Source: Styela clava (lineage: Eukaryota; Chordata; Ascidiacea; Stolidobranchia; Styelidae). Taken from it: a stretch of 64,000 bases of DNA. The position numbers and the translations under genes were made by a program. Of this stretch, positions 22,883 through 33,419 are shown in pieces. Position 1 is the first letter of the stretch. Every line of letters begins with the position of its first letter. The stretch covers positions 24,924,001 through 24,988,000 of the forward strand of contig NC_135251.1 of the NCBI RefSeq assembly GCF_964204865.1, read 5' to 3'. The notes beneath the pieces were generated by a model, which saw only the letters and a list, made by a program, of their open reading frames with translations, ran no database searches and was not told the DNA's origin.

Positions 22883-24810
22883 CAGGGGTCACCAAACTTT
22901 TTGGACCGCGGGCCGGGTATGACTCAAACTGTGTTGAAACGGGCCGGATGAATATTTTTGTCAATGCAATACAATAAATTTACAAAAGTTGGGAAATCCA
23001 TTCAATTTATTCAACAATAATATATATTCTACATTGAAGACTTGAATATTAAATTCTATCTATATCGCAGAATATAGATCGAGAACATCCCAGGTAAACA
23101 AATATATACACAAGATTTCTATATCTAGACAACTATCCTGAGTTTAGCTGTTATCAAAACGTTGCTGTCGTGAATTATGAATGTTACAAGATCCGCTTTT
23201 TTGCGCCAAAAATGTACGCATCACGTTTTCTTAGTTACGCCGTGTTGGAATACCGCTCATAAAAACGACTACGGACTGCCTGCTGTAGCTTGGAGTTTCA
23301 TGAAATTTTGACATAATTCAGATAAAATAAACAACTATTATCTGGATTTGATGTTTTTCATCAGCGCCTAAATTTCCTAGCATTCGCCGCTTTTAAAAAT
23401 TACGCTCCAGTTATACGTAGTGAAAATTAATGATAGTATACCGACGATCGCCTGTAATTGCGCCTTCGACAACGAACTCACTGAATGCAAGCTATCTTTC
23501 TCAAATTGAAGTATGATTGTGACGTCGCAGTGACATAATTTTTAGATGACGTGGCAAGGTGGGGCTAAAATATGCAAATTGTAACACCGCGCCCACAAGA
23601 AGTATCTTTGGGAGTATACGGTTCATTATCTACTGAAATGGCGAAGCAATTGTTCTAGTAATTAAAACAACAATAACAACATGAAAAAGAATTCCAGTTA
23701 TACGTAGTGCAAATTAATGATATTTTCTATGGACACCAATAAATTTATATGGACGTATGTATTTCTTTCCTAACTTGATACTTACCAATTTTTAGGAAGT
23801 TTGTACAATCAGAGCATCGTTGATTATTACTCATAATGAACCACCGTCAAACGATCATGCACAACTTTAGCGTTTATTTGAGACGATCTTTCGGCGGTGT
23901 CAATGACCCTTGCCAAAATAAAATCCTGAAATAGTCTCAATCATATATGGGACGGACATGGAAAGATTAGTGATTGATATGTGTTCTTTTTCATATTTAT
24001 TAGAGTTCTTACCAAAAAAATATTACAATTATTATGGAAAAAAGTGGCCTGTCGGGCGGTACAAAAATTCCGAAATCTCCGTTATTTCTTGACCGTTTTT
24101 TATAAACTTGGTATTGTTTTCTATTTTCACTCAGATCTATCCACTGGCGCAGTTTTTATTTAAATCGGATGAACTTCAATTTTTTGGAAACATACCTACA
24201 TGAATATCCGCATTTAGACAAAAGTTAGTGTGACTTGTGAAATTGGAGCAGTACGCGAGGAATTACAGTACTGCTAGCGCAAAATGCACATTGGACGTTT
24301 ATTTTAGCACAAAAAACGTGAACTGTTTCGTAGAAAGCACGCGCCACGAGTGTACAAGTACATCTTTCGCAGAAAACGTTGCGTACCGGTAAAGAATTTA
24401 GCCTATTTTGTCACTGCTATATTTTTAGACTAATTTTTCATTACTACTATTAAAACTACAACTCCTAAGGAGGCAAATGATAATTGACTTAATTGATTCA
24501 TACTTAAATTTCCGATACGCAACCTAAAACTATCGAATAGCATTCAAAGTCGCAAAAACGAAATATTGTTTACAACCACGACTGAAAATCTGTCAAGGTG
24601 ACAAAGTGTCTGAGCGGATGCGAAAAGGCCTATTATTACGTCACTTGTTTTGCAACTTGCTGATCGGCCAATGTTACGAAACAAGGAAGACGATGATCGG
24701 GAAAATCTCCCTTTGAAAAAAATTTAGCCATATTTGCGTGTTATTGCGGGCCGGATAAAATGACGTCGCGGGCCGGATCCGGCCCGCGGGCAGTAGTTTG
24801 GTGACCCCTG
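22883..24810. mobile_element. non-autonomous hAT element, 1.9 kb
   Basis: Ends CAGGGGTCACCAAACT and AGTTTGGTGACCCCTG are perfect 16 bp inverted repeats, with GGACCGCGGGCCGG and its complement-like CCGGCCCGCGGG just inside. The exact 8 bp duplication ATCTATTC lies at 22875-22882 and 24811-24818. A motif CCAGTTATACGTAGTG occurs twice in the interior (about 23408 and 23693). There is no transposase. Fragments of the same family lie at 17986 and 39600. Confidence 0.95.
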
Positions 24811-25076
24811 ATCTATTCCATGGTCGCACCCATACTTGTAAGATAAAGGATACAGATTTATTCGATATCATGATCCTGCACTAGCTTTGTAATAATTGTA
24901 GAATTTTCATAAAATCTAACGATCAAATGGTGTGAAACTTATGTCCATATCTCACCACAAACACTAGTCGTAAATGAATTTGATTCCGGGTAGCATATCT
25001 TTTTTACCAATGACAATAAAACGACATTTTGGGTCAGTTGTACAAGCACCTTTAGGATAGGATTTATCTGAGAGGA

Positions 25077-25285
25077 GCCAGTTATTTGTTTTTAGAAGCA
25101 TGGACTTGGATGGTGGGGGATGGTCGTAGCCGATCAGCGGGCATGTTAACCACCCTCGGTGGGAGTAGAGCTGCAATCCTCTCGCACATAACTATCCCTG
25201 CATGGGATAGGATCCTGTGAACTACCAGGGTAATCAGAGATGCGGTGGCGAGCGTATTCCTAGATGGCGAATTCAATTGAATTCT
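25077..25285 (-). repeat. tRNA-derived SINE, inverted copy
   Basis: Minus-strand copy of the SINE at 18541-18766: CTAGGAATACGCTCGCCACC head, GATTGCAGCTCTACTCCC body and CATGCTTCTAAAAACAAATA tail. The palindrome AATTCAATTGAATT again borders the head. The B box is weakened (GGATCCTATCC). Confidence 0.75.
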
Positions 25286-25552
25286 GGTTATTTTTTGCAT
25301 GACCACTGATGTTGAACTTTAGTTATCTATTCAACCTTTCACACTTCGTAATAGATTACCTGCTAATTAGGGAAACACTACCATATAGCAATTGATGATT
25401 AATTCCTTACACAAGTCAAGCCTGCAAGTAGACAAGCAAGTAGGCCTACGCCTAGCCTACGAATAACAGTAGTTTGTTATCCGCTTTCCATTGAAATGAG
25501 GGAGCTTATGAATACTTAAAGAAATTGATAACGGCACATTATCACTCCTCAT

Positions 25553-25746
25553 CTACGAAGTGCTGTCCGCAAACAGTGAAACACAAGCGAGATGACTTCT
25601 GGACTTGACTCCAAGCAGTCTTGCCAATAGATGATATCCACGTTGCGCGACGTTCCGAATCTTTTGAAAACAGTGGAATATAACTGAAGATCCATTTCGT
25701 TGTCTATACTATATGCACAGCCAACGGCACAATACGAAATAACCAT
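25553..25746 (-). pseudogene. THAP-type zinc-finger exon with a frameshift
   Basis: From 25746 downwards the frame reads MVISYCAVGCAYSIDN, the N-terminal C-x4-C start of a THAP domain. At about 25675 the continuation is in another frame: FSKDSERRATWISSIG, then SSRLCFTVCGQHF, carrying the conserved W and the C-x2-H pair that complete the zinc site. THAP domains are DNA-binding modules shared by P-element-like transposases and host proteins. The single frame change, or an unseen intron, breaks it, and no further exon or transposase body was found nearby. Confidence 0.55.
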
Positions 25747-25869
25747 TTTCAACCAGCCAAGCAAAACGGAAAAGTATAATCCAACTTGCAACTGACAAGA
25801 GCCAGCTGGACGTTTTTGTTTTTTGCTGTCCAGTATACAAAATCACGTGACCCGTGCAAGTCCTCTATA

Positions 25870-25915
25870 TGGTTAATTTTTACTGGTTGCAAAAATAAAC
25901 TTGACTTGATTTAAT
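25870..25915 (+). repeat. 3' tail of the CR1/L2-type LINE family
   Basis: TTTTTACTGGTTGCAAAAAT followed by AAACTTGACTTGA matches the 3' ends at 60796-60830 and 61520-61550. Only the last few dozen bases are present, as in severely 5'-truncated LINE insertions. Confidence 0.6.
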
Positions 25916-26010
25916 TTGGTCCAATAGTTAATAAAAAGAGTGTTTTTTTCACAAGAAAACAAAGATGAAAAATACAAACAAAATGATCAACAACAACAAA
26001 AAACGATGCA

Positions 26011-26401
26011 TACCGTATTTGCTCGTTTAATAGCCCGGGCGCTTATTTTTTTAAACATACTCACTAACCGGGCCCTTATTCAAACCGGCCCTTATTCAAG
26101 CAGATGCGCTTGTTATTTTAAAAGTAAAATTACACACAAAAATACCGGTAGATAAGATCGATCGTTACAATAATTAATATCGTATATTGTCATTTCCAGT
26201 TCTCAAGTATGATTTAAACGAGAATAATGAAATTTTTGACTTTTTCTACACACCGCAGGTACAAATCCGCAAAAAAAAAAAATTTACACCAGGCGGGTAT
26301 TCGAGCACCGGCCCTTATTTATTTTAATGTCCTGTTCACACGGGCGGCTATTCAAACGGGCCCCTAATCAAGACCGGGCGTTAAAACGAGCATTTACGGT
26401 A
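26011..26401. mobile_element. MITE with TACCGTA inverted ends
   Basis: Left end TACCGTATTTGCTCGTTTAA and right end (complement) TACCGTAAATGCTCGTTTTA are inverted repeats; sub-terminal CCCGGGCGCTTATT, GGGCCCTTATT and similar motifs repeat on both sides. Length is 391 bp with no coding capacity. The TA at both ends suits a TA target duplication. The terminal TACCGTATTT is shared with the element at 12755-17248. Confidence 0.8.
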
Positions 26402-27565
26402 TGTGCATTTCGTGTCCAATGGATAAAAATGCAGCATCCTCTGGAAACTTCATGCTAAGCTGCTTGTCATTCTTTGGCGCTGTCGATAGTTACTTTTAAT
26501 TAAAAGCAAACGCTTCCGCGATACGATGTGAAAAGGCGCACGGCGACGGTGATCGGACCGTTTCGACTGAAGGTGCGTTTACGTAGGGTCCAATTTTATT
26601 CATGGCTGCGTGATAGATTCAGTCTCACGTGACGCACGCGATATCTCATGACGTGAGCAGCGTCAGAACGTAACATGACGTAATGCTGTGATGACTAACT
26701 AAGGAACAAATGATACAAACCGAGAGCAATTTCTAGGTCTGGAACGAGAATAGTCAAGTAGTGGATATCTGAAGAATCAAGTCACTCCTGTTCGCTATTA
26801 GTTTGCGTTTCATACTGGGCGCGCGGTGTTTTGCCCTAATTCGTTATTTCATTCAGTCATTACAGCATTAGAAATTCTGAAGATGCTTTTTTACACTACC
26901 GATGGTACCGGTACCAGACCAAAAAATAATGTTAATCAATGTACTGATGTACGGTTATGTAATAATTTCAGTGATAATTTTTCATTGAAAATAATCAATG
27001 AATTGAAATTTAAAGACTGAAGTGCAGTAGTTATATTGATGTCATTGTAGCTGTTAGATCTTTTGAGTGCAACTCTTTATTATGATGTCAGAGTTTTTTT
27101 CCACAATCAGACAATGTTTAGCCAACGTTTTAGTACACTGCTTTTCTTGTTTCCAGTATTTGCAAGCAGGATCTGAGGATAGACAAATTGTCAGATGAAC
27201 CTTTAAAAAAAACCTGCACTCTTTATAAATATAATCATGGCGTTTCAATGTGATTGGAAAGAGAATTATCTACAAATGGAAATAGATATCATTGTGAAAA
27301 TATAAAGCTAGCTATTATTATATATATATATTTCTGACGAGTCTCCATCATGATTGCGCCTGGGTTTTTCAGACTTCAGAATTGGAAGTCAAGGTCAAGT
27401 TTGAACGTTTTGCCCTGAATTTTGATAGTGCAGTAGTGATTTTCCTAAATGCAGTTTTGTTGCTATTTCAATTTGCATTGTTTTGTATGCGACTCCTTAC
27501 AAATTTTAGGATTGAAATTTGGCTTGTGCGCTAAAAAAGGTTGAGAATCAATGGTCTGTATAAAA
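26402..27565. other. intergenic, nothing recognised
   Basis: No domain-bearing frame. A short TA microsatellite is present at about 27318-27332. Confidence 0.35.
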
Positions 27566-27891
27566 CAGGGCTACTCAACTGGCGGACCGCGGTCCCAAAT
27601 CGGACCTTTCAGGTGTTCGATTCGGACCGCGCATAATTCTTTATTTTGAATCATTAGCCACACCTTTGAATTTTCCTTTTATAAAATCACTTTTATAGAT
27701 TTAGAAATATATATGAAAAAAATTATGAGGCCATAACAAACAATCTTGATTATCTAATAATCCTGTAATCATTAGTCGGCCGAGGAATTGCGTGTTTAAG
27801 GATGCCGAAATATAATCTCTCGAAAGTTCGAACCCAAATATTTTCAAAGTCTTGTATGCGGACCTTCGGTAAAAATAGTTGAGTAGCCCTG
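27566..27891. mobile_element. small hAT MITE, 326 bp
   Basis: Ends CAGGGCTACTCAACT and AGTTGAGTAGCCCTG are perfect 15 bp inverted repeats, with CGGACCGCGGTCC just inside the left one. The flanking 8-mers gtataaaa and gtccaaat agree only partly. A 5'-truncated second copy lies at 53518-53774. Confidence 0.85.
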
Positions 27892-28551
27892 GTCCAAATG
27901 ATTACCTTGTATTATCATCATTCATAATCATATCTGATTTCAATAAATATATATCGATATCTCAAATATGCCACTGTTGCCACAAACAAAAATCAAATGC
28001 CCGCAGCGAGACTTATACTCCCTCTTTCTGTCTTTTGAGATTGTGGATTTGATAAGTATTTTATACCACAATATATGGCTGTATGGTATAACCTGCTTTT
28101 GTCAGTCAGTAAATAATTGGTGTATCTATTAGCCCACTATATTCCACTACACCATATTGGTATCTTAAATCAGTACATACATATAATTGTAATTTCAAGA
28201 AACATTCTAATTGCCATTTATTGGTGAAATTATGTAAAGTAAAGTTTGTTTTCCGCTGTCTTCAATTGATGGTTGGCCACAAAAATAGTGCCGTGACAGA
28301 TATTTATGAATTTTTGCCTGTTCACTTTTTTGTTGGCCTTTATGTTCTTAACTGACAGATGATGGTTGTATCACAAATCCACTAGGTCTGGGGTCGGGAA
28401 CTTTTTTGTTCAAGAGAGCCATAAAAGGTACATATTTTCAACTGCATTTCTGTGTGAGCAATATAGCATTTCTTCACTAAATCAGGCCTGAAATTTTTTA
28501 TTAGAGTATTCTTTATTATATACTCTTATTAAGCCAAACATTTACTTCACC
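27892..28551. other. region upstream of CHMP2A, with a hAT fragment
   Basis: This is the only sequence between the MITE and the CHMP2A start codon and so must hold the promoter. A decayed transposon end (GGGGTCGGGAACTTTTTTG followed by AGAGAGCCA) lies at about 28388-28430, only about 130 bases before the ATG. No TATA box can be assigned with confidence. Confidence 0.4.
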
Positions 28552-31345
28552 ATGGAGTGGTTATTTGGGAAGAAGAAAACTGTAAATGAGATGCTTCGAG
28601 AGAATCAAAGGTTATTGAATCGGGCTATGAGAGATTTAGATAGGGAAAGGGCAAAAATGGAACAACAGGAAAAGAAAGTTATTGCTGACATTAAGAAAAT
28701 GGCCAAACAAGGGCAAATGGTATGAACGATTAATATTTTTATTGAATATATTCTGTCGAAGTGTTGGAACTAAAAGCTAAAAATTTTACTCTCTTACTAA
28801 TTGCAATCGAACAAGTATATTTCAGTAACATACTAACATAATGTATCTTAGAGATAACTTATGTGTAGTTCTTAGTCTGTTGGTCGTCACGCAAGTCTTC
28901 AATCATGAATCTTGTCTCTGATACATTAGGAATGTACTTTAAGCAAGCTTGCACGGAGAAAATCTTATTGTAGTACTAAATTTCATTTTTTATGTTTTTA
29001 GGACGCTGTCAAAGTCATGGCCAAAGATCTTGTCAGGACAAAACGGTACGTCAAAAAATTTATAATGATGCGGGCTAATATTCAGGCAGTTTCCCTAAAA
29101 CTAACAACACTCAAAAGTCAGTCCACCATGGCGGATGCAATGAAAGGAGTAACAAAAGTGAGAATTCATTCATACCATTTATTTCATTAGATTATGAACT
29201 GGTTATGTGGCAATAACGCTTGAGCTAATTAATATTCATATAAGTATATTCTGTGGTTGGTGTATTTTTGTTTTAAAAACTGCTTAAAGTTAACTATCGT
29301 ATGGCATACTGGCCAAAGAAAATAAATATTAAACAATGTAATTTTAAATGGTTTCTCAATGGTAGAAGCCGTGATGCTATGGAATTAGGCAATACGACAA
29401 ACCACAATTGGTCAGTGCTTCCTCATTTAAATTAAGTTGCAAATATTTTAACTGTGAATGAGGTTTCAGTTGTTACTAGTTTAAGATACTGCATCAGTGG
29501 TTTGTAACCTTTTTGGTGAATCGTATTCGTAACCCCAAGGAAACATTTCAGAGGCTCGAGAAACCCCTGTGTAATAGTTCAAATGACTTTTATTGTCTGA
29601 ATTGTATAAGCTATAAATAAATATAAACATAAAACTAATACTGGCAAAACAAAGTTATTCAAATTGTAGCAAGTTAATAATAGTGCCAATTGCCAAACCT
29701 ATTTGAATATTATACTAGTATATACGTTACATATAGTAATATAGACTCTCATCTGTATAGACACTTGCGGTACAACCGGACTGTACTGACGGAACCCGAG
29801 GGTGTCGCGAGACCTCGTTCGAAAACCTCTAATTTATACAATATCCATCCATTATTGTTACATAGCACAAATTTGAACCAAGACTGGTGGAATTGTCATA
29901 AATTATGTTAGCTTCTCGGGAAATGTGAGAAAAGACACCTCGTGAGAACTTCTGATTTGGTGCTAAAAAGCCTTTTTTTAAGTTGTTTGAAAATCTGTGA
30001 TATTCTTTGTTCATATTGAACCTGACATGGTTATATTGCAGAAGATGGTTGCTTCTAATTTAAGATTGCAAATTAATCAAGCTAAATAATTTTTACCCCT
30101 GATAAGACAAAGCACCTTTATATGGAAACATGTTGCTTCGAATTGGTGTACTTTATTATTGAATATTTTGACAGGCAATGATGAGAATGAACAAACAGAT
30201 GAAATTACCACAAATGCAAAAAATAATGCAAGAATTTGAAAAGCAAAGTGAAATGATGGACATGAAGGGAGAAATGATGGAAGATGCAATCGATGATGCA
30301 ATGGGGGATGCTGATGATGATGAAGAAAGGTATTGCATAGTTGCCTATATTATGTGGTTAATACATTTCATAAAGTGACAAAATTGTTTATACAGATTAA
30401 TCGGTGCATAGTTGCCTATATTATGTGGTTAATACATTTCATAAAGTGACAAAATTGTTTATACAGATTAATCGGTACTCCCGTAGTATGTGTACCAGGT
30501 TAGGGTTAGGCCATAATTTTATTCCGATTTTCCTTTTTTTAGTTCTATTACGAGTTTGGGGACTGTCTGTGTTAGTCAAGTGAATATACCCCCTATCCAT
30601 AGGCTTCTGTCTCTTTACACAACTTGATGTAAAGTAGGTGAATAAAATTAGTTACCTTCTTATTGGTACACGAACTTCTGGAGCGTCAATTAATCATATA
30701 ACTACTATTTCAAATGGAACTGTACTGAAACTTCAAAGTCAGGATTTAGCAAAAGCAATCATTCAAAATTATTATTTTAAATCTGTTATGAATGTGACCA
30801 TGTCCTAGTATGAAATTCTATACAATAGTTTAGTACAATTATTCCATTTTTTATCATCGGTGATTTTAAGCAAAATCAAGCTCAATATAAATTTTTAATT
30901 CGCTGAGAAATAGCTGCATGCTTTATTTGTTTTAGTATGAAACTTATCCCCTCTTAAATAGCTTCAGCTCTGAGAATTTTTTTTAACTCAAGAGTCAAGT
31001 ACGACAGTATTACGTTGTACCATGTTATAACAATTGTGAATTGATATGAGCAACAGGCGTAAATATGGCATTCCCCGCAATTGAAAAGCATATTCAAATG
31101 TTGAGTTTAGGATAAAATGATTTTTTGCTTTCAGTGATCAAATTGTGGCGCAAGTCTTGGATGAGTTGGGCTTGCAGCTTGCAGATGAACTCACAGGGTT
31201 GCCATCAGCAGATGGAGCGCTTGTGATGCCTAAAGCTGAACAAAACAAACCAACTGCTGTAAGTGCGGGAGGGCCTTCCAACAGCCAAGCTGATGACGTG
31301 GATGCAGATTTGGAAGCAAGATTAAATAATCTTAAAAGAGACTGA
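28552..31345 (+). CDS. CHMP2A: CHMP2A, charged multivesicular body protein 2a (ESCRT-III)
   Basis: Four coding exons: 28552-28719, 29002-29157, 30175-30329 and 31135-31345, all with GT/AG borders and matching phase, giving 229 residues (family about 220). CHMP2A is a core ESCRT-III subunit that polymerises with CHMP3 and CHMP4 on endosomal, midbody and nuclear membranes and recruits VPS4. The basic N-terminal helix begins MEWLFGKKKTVNEML, followed by the strongly conserved RDLDRERAKME and KKMAKQGQMDAVKVMAKDL segments. The acidic region contains DAIDDAMGDADDDEE, and the C-terminus ends in a MIM1 motif, DLEARLNNLKRD, which binds the VPS4 MIT domain. The start is preceded by CACC, a good initiation context. 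Intron 3 (805 bp) holds a 71 bp tandem duplication and a MITE fragment. Nothing suggests loss of function. Confidence 0.97.
29495..29600. repeat. left-end fragment of a hAT-like element in CHMP2A intron 2
   Basis: CAGTGGTTTGTAACCTTTTT at 29495 followed by GAAACCCCTG-like sequence is typical of a hAT left end. No convincing right end or target duplication was found before exon 3. Confidence 0.4.
30335..30476. repeat. 71 bp tandem duplication in CHMP2A intron 3
   Basis: The unit beginning GCATAGTTGCCTATATTATG occupies 30335-30405 and is repeated at once at 30406-30476, apparently without change. It starts 5 bases after the exon 3 donor, so the donor sequence itself is not duplicated. Confidence 0.9.
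30474..30595. repeat. MITE fragment of the GGTACTCC family
   Basis: GGTACTCCCG followed by GTGTACCAGGTTAGGG and a TTTTATTCC.ATTTTC block matches the left half of the complete MITE at 46280-46506. The right arm is missing. Confidence 0.6.
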
Positions 31346-31926
31346 TTGCAGACTTTTTCACTATTTACAAACTTATCTGGATTTGTAAAATTGCCATCTT
31401 TGAACAAGACAAATTGCTGTTCTATAGAGGTGTAGAGTGGCTGTTGTTCATTCGGGCAGACTGCAAATTGTAAGGAATTGATGAGATGTTTTCAAACAGT
31501 TAGCGAACATGTACATAATCTCTTTCACTCGCTAATCTGTCTGGAATAGAGCTTTCTGTCATTTTGAGGTAGGCATATGATATCTCTAAACTGCCTGAAT
31601 GTTCTGAAATATGTTTCATTTCAAACTCCCTATATTTTGCAATACATCTCTTCTTCAAATACTACTATTAAGCCTTAACCATACAGGGTTGTGGTAGCTG
31701 TAATGCCTTTTTACATGGATATGCCATTCAAAAGACGTAAAGGTCATAATAACTGCTTGGTGGACTTGTCTGTCTGTTTTTTGTTGGCTTTCTTCCGGTA
31801 AATTTAATTGTTGCGGTACAAACCCAAGGATGTACTGTATTTTTCAAGAATTGAGTTGGTAGTGTATATGTGTCACTTTTATTTCATCTTTACTAAAGGA
31901 TTATATTGTAATTGAATGCACTTGTG

Positions 31927-31932
31927 AATAAA
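31927..31932 (+). terminator. candidate CHMP2A poly(A) signal AATAAA
   Basis: The first canonical AATAAA after the stop codon on this strand that I found, implying a 3' UTR of about 600 bases. Use is inferred only. Confidence 0.4.
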
Positions 31933-32671
31933 CCGTTTTTTAAATAGTAGTATAGAATCAAGACTTTTGGATCAGTTCCAGACTGCAACAGTATTAGTTG
32001 CATCAATAGGCTTTCAAAATAGCTATACATCGACCATGTTATTAAGATGTCAGTAAATACGTTTGACATAGAGGACTTTACGTTAATCCGACTAGACCCA
32101 CAGTTTGTTGTAATGGCGTTGGCGGCCAAAACCTTGGTTTTCCAAATGAGCAAGCGTTTGAGCTGGTATAGTGGTATCTTGCCTACAAAAAGATAATTCA
32201 TTCGTGTGCCTTGAAGGTATAATAAAATAAAAGCGAAATAACAATGAAATTGTTATACTGACGATTGGCGCACCGTTCTGAGCGTCAGGACATGCTTGTC
32301 ATCGCATATTGATGGGGGTAATTATGAGCGAGCTGGACTTTTCGCTGTCGATAGGATAGGATAACTATTCCCTGACCGGACGACCGCTGTGGTTCGTCAT
32401 GTAATAAGTCGTATTATCGGCTTTCCCTTACCGGGATAAATATGTTAACACCATCCGACAAATTCAGTGCGATTTCGGCATGCGAGAAACATTATGAAAA
32501 ATGGTCCATAACGCTGAAAATGTTGGCTCTGAGCATGTCATTTGTTGAATTATGTTCGAGGCCAGAAGTAAATGACATTAATTAAGTGGAAAAATAGGGA
32601 TAAGTTTAGGCAGTGGCCAATCCAGGCTAAAATCGCCGATTGGTTTCGTCAGCGTAAGGTGTTATTTAGGC
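31933..32671. other. intergenic between CHMP2A and TRMO, nothing recognised
   Basis: The stretch 32260-32640 is richer in CG than its surroundings but has no long frame or matched repeat. Confidence 0.35.
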
Positions 32672-32760
32672 CAGGGGTGTCAAACTCGCGGGCCGCATGC
32701 GGCCCCAGAGAACTTCTAATGCGGTCCTCGAACGCTTAATAACGCTTTTTTGTTTTTAAT
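32672..32760. repeat. hAT left end, CAGGGGTGTCAAACT type
   Basis: CAGGGGTGTCAAACTCGCGG followed by GCCGCATGCGGCCCC is a typical hAT terminus. The matching right end was not found within the next 2 kb, so the element is truncated or its other end has decayed. The block GCATTGCGATAGAGCGGAGT near 33413 matches (inverted) the interior of the hAT at 15663-16816 and may belong to the same remnant. Confidence 0.55.
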
Positions 32761-33419
32761 TTGACCCAATTATGGATACACCTCAAGCTAGCAAAAGAAT
32801 ACTTGAAAAAAACACTTCAGGAATTAAAAGAAAACCGAAAAGTCACGCATTTGTTTGTTTACTGATCTATACATGAAATTATGAACGTAATCTTTTTGCA
32901 TTACTGAATTAATCAAACATTCTTAACAATCCAGATTAACCGATGATCATGTGACCTCGTTAATTAGAGTTGGTACTGTAAATTCATTTCGGCCTGATAT
33001 TAATAAGCTGGTGGCACACAAGAGATGCCGAACGTCACGACCAACGACTAACATACCGGTCACGACATATGTAATATAAAAACATTGAGTTTATTCTGTG
33101 GTATTGTAAATTTTATTTCGAAGTCATTTTTAGTTTATGTATTACTCTTTCTTTATCAAAACTTTGTTCAAAAATGATTTGGATAGTCGTACATAAACAT
33201 TTATAATTTTTTGTTATAAATATAGTAAATTGCAATAATAGTGAAATGCAAAAATTATTATGTAAATGGTGTTTGGTATTTAAGAAATTAACAAAACTTC
33301 GGCTGTTTAAGTGCATCACATTATATGTCACTAACTACACCTATCTATAAATAAGCTTTGTAAACTTTATCAAAAACTGTTTTACCTTGACAATAATTTT
33401 GAGAGGCAGCATTGCGATA

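Noticed and set aside
27566..27891. A perfect target duplication for this MITE
   Set aside because: The flanking 8-mers gtataaaa and gtccaaat agree at only 5 of 8 positions, so only the inverted termini are claimed.
31145..31345. Separate small gene starting MAQVLDELGL
   Set aside because: It is the last exon of CHMP2A, joined in phase from 31135.
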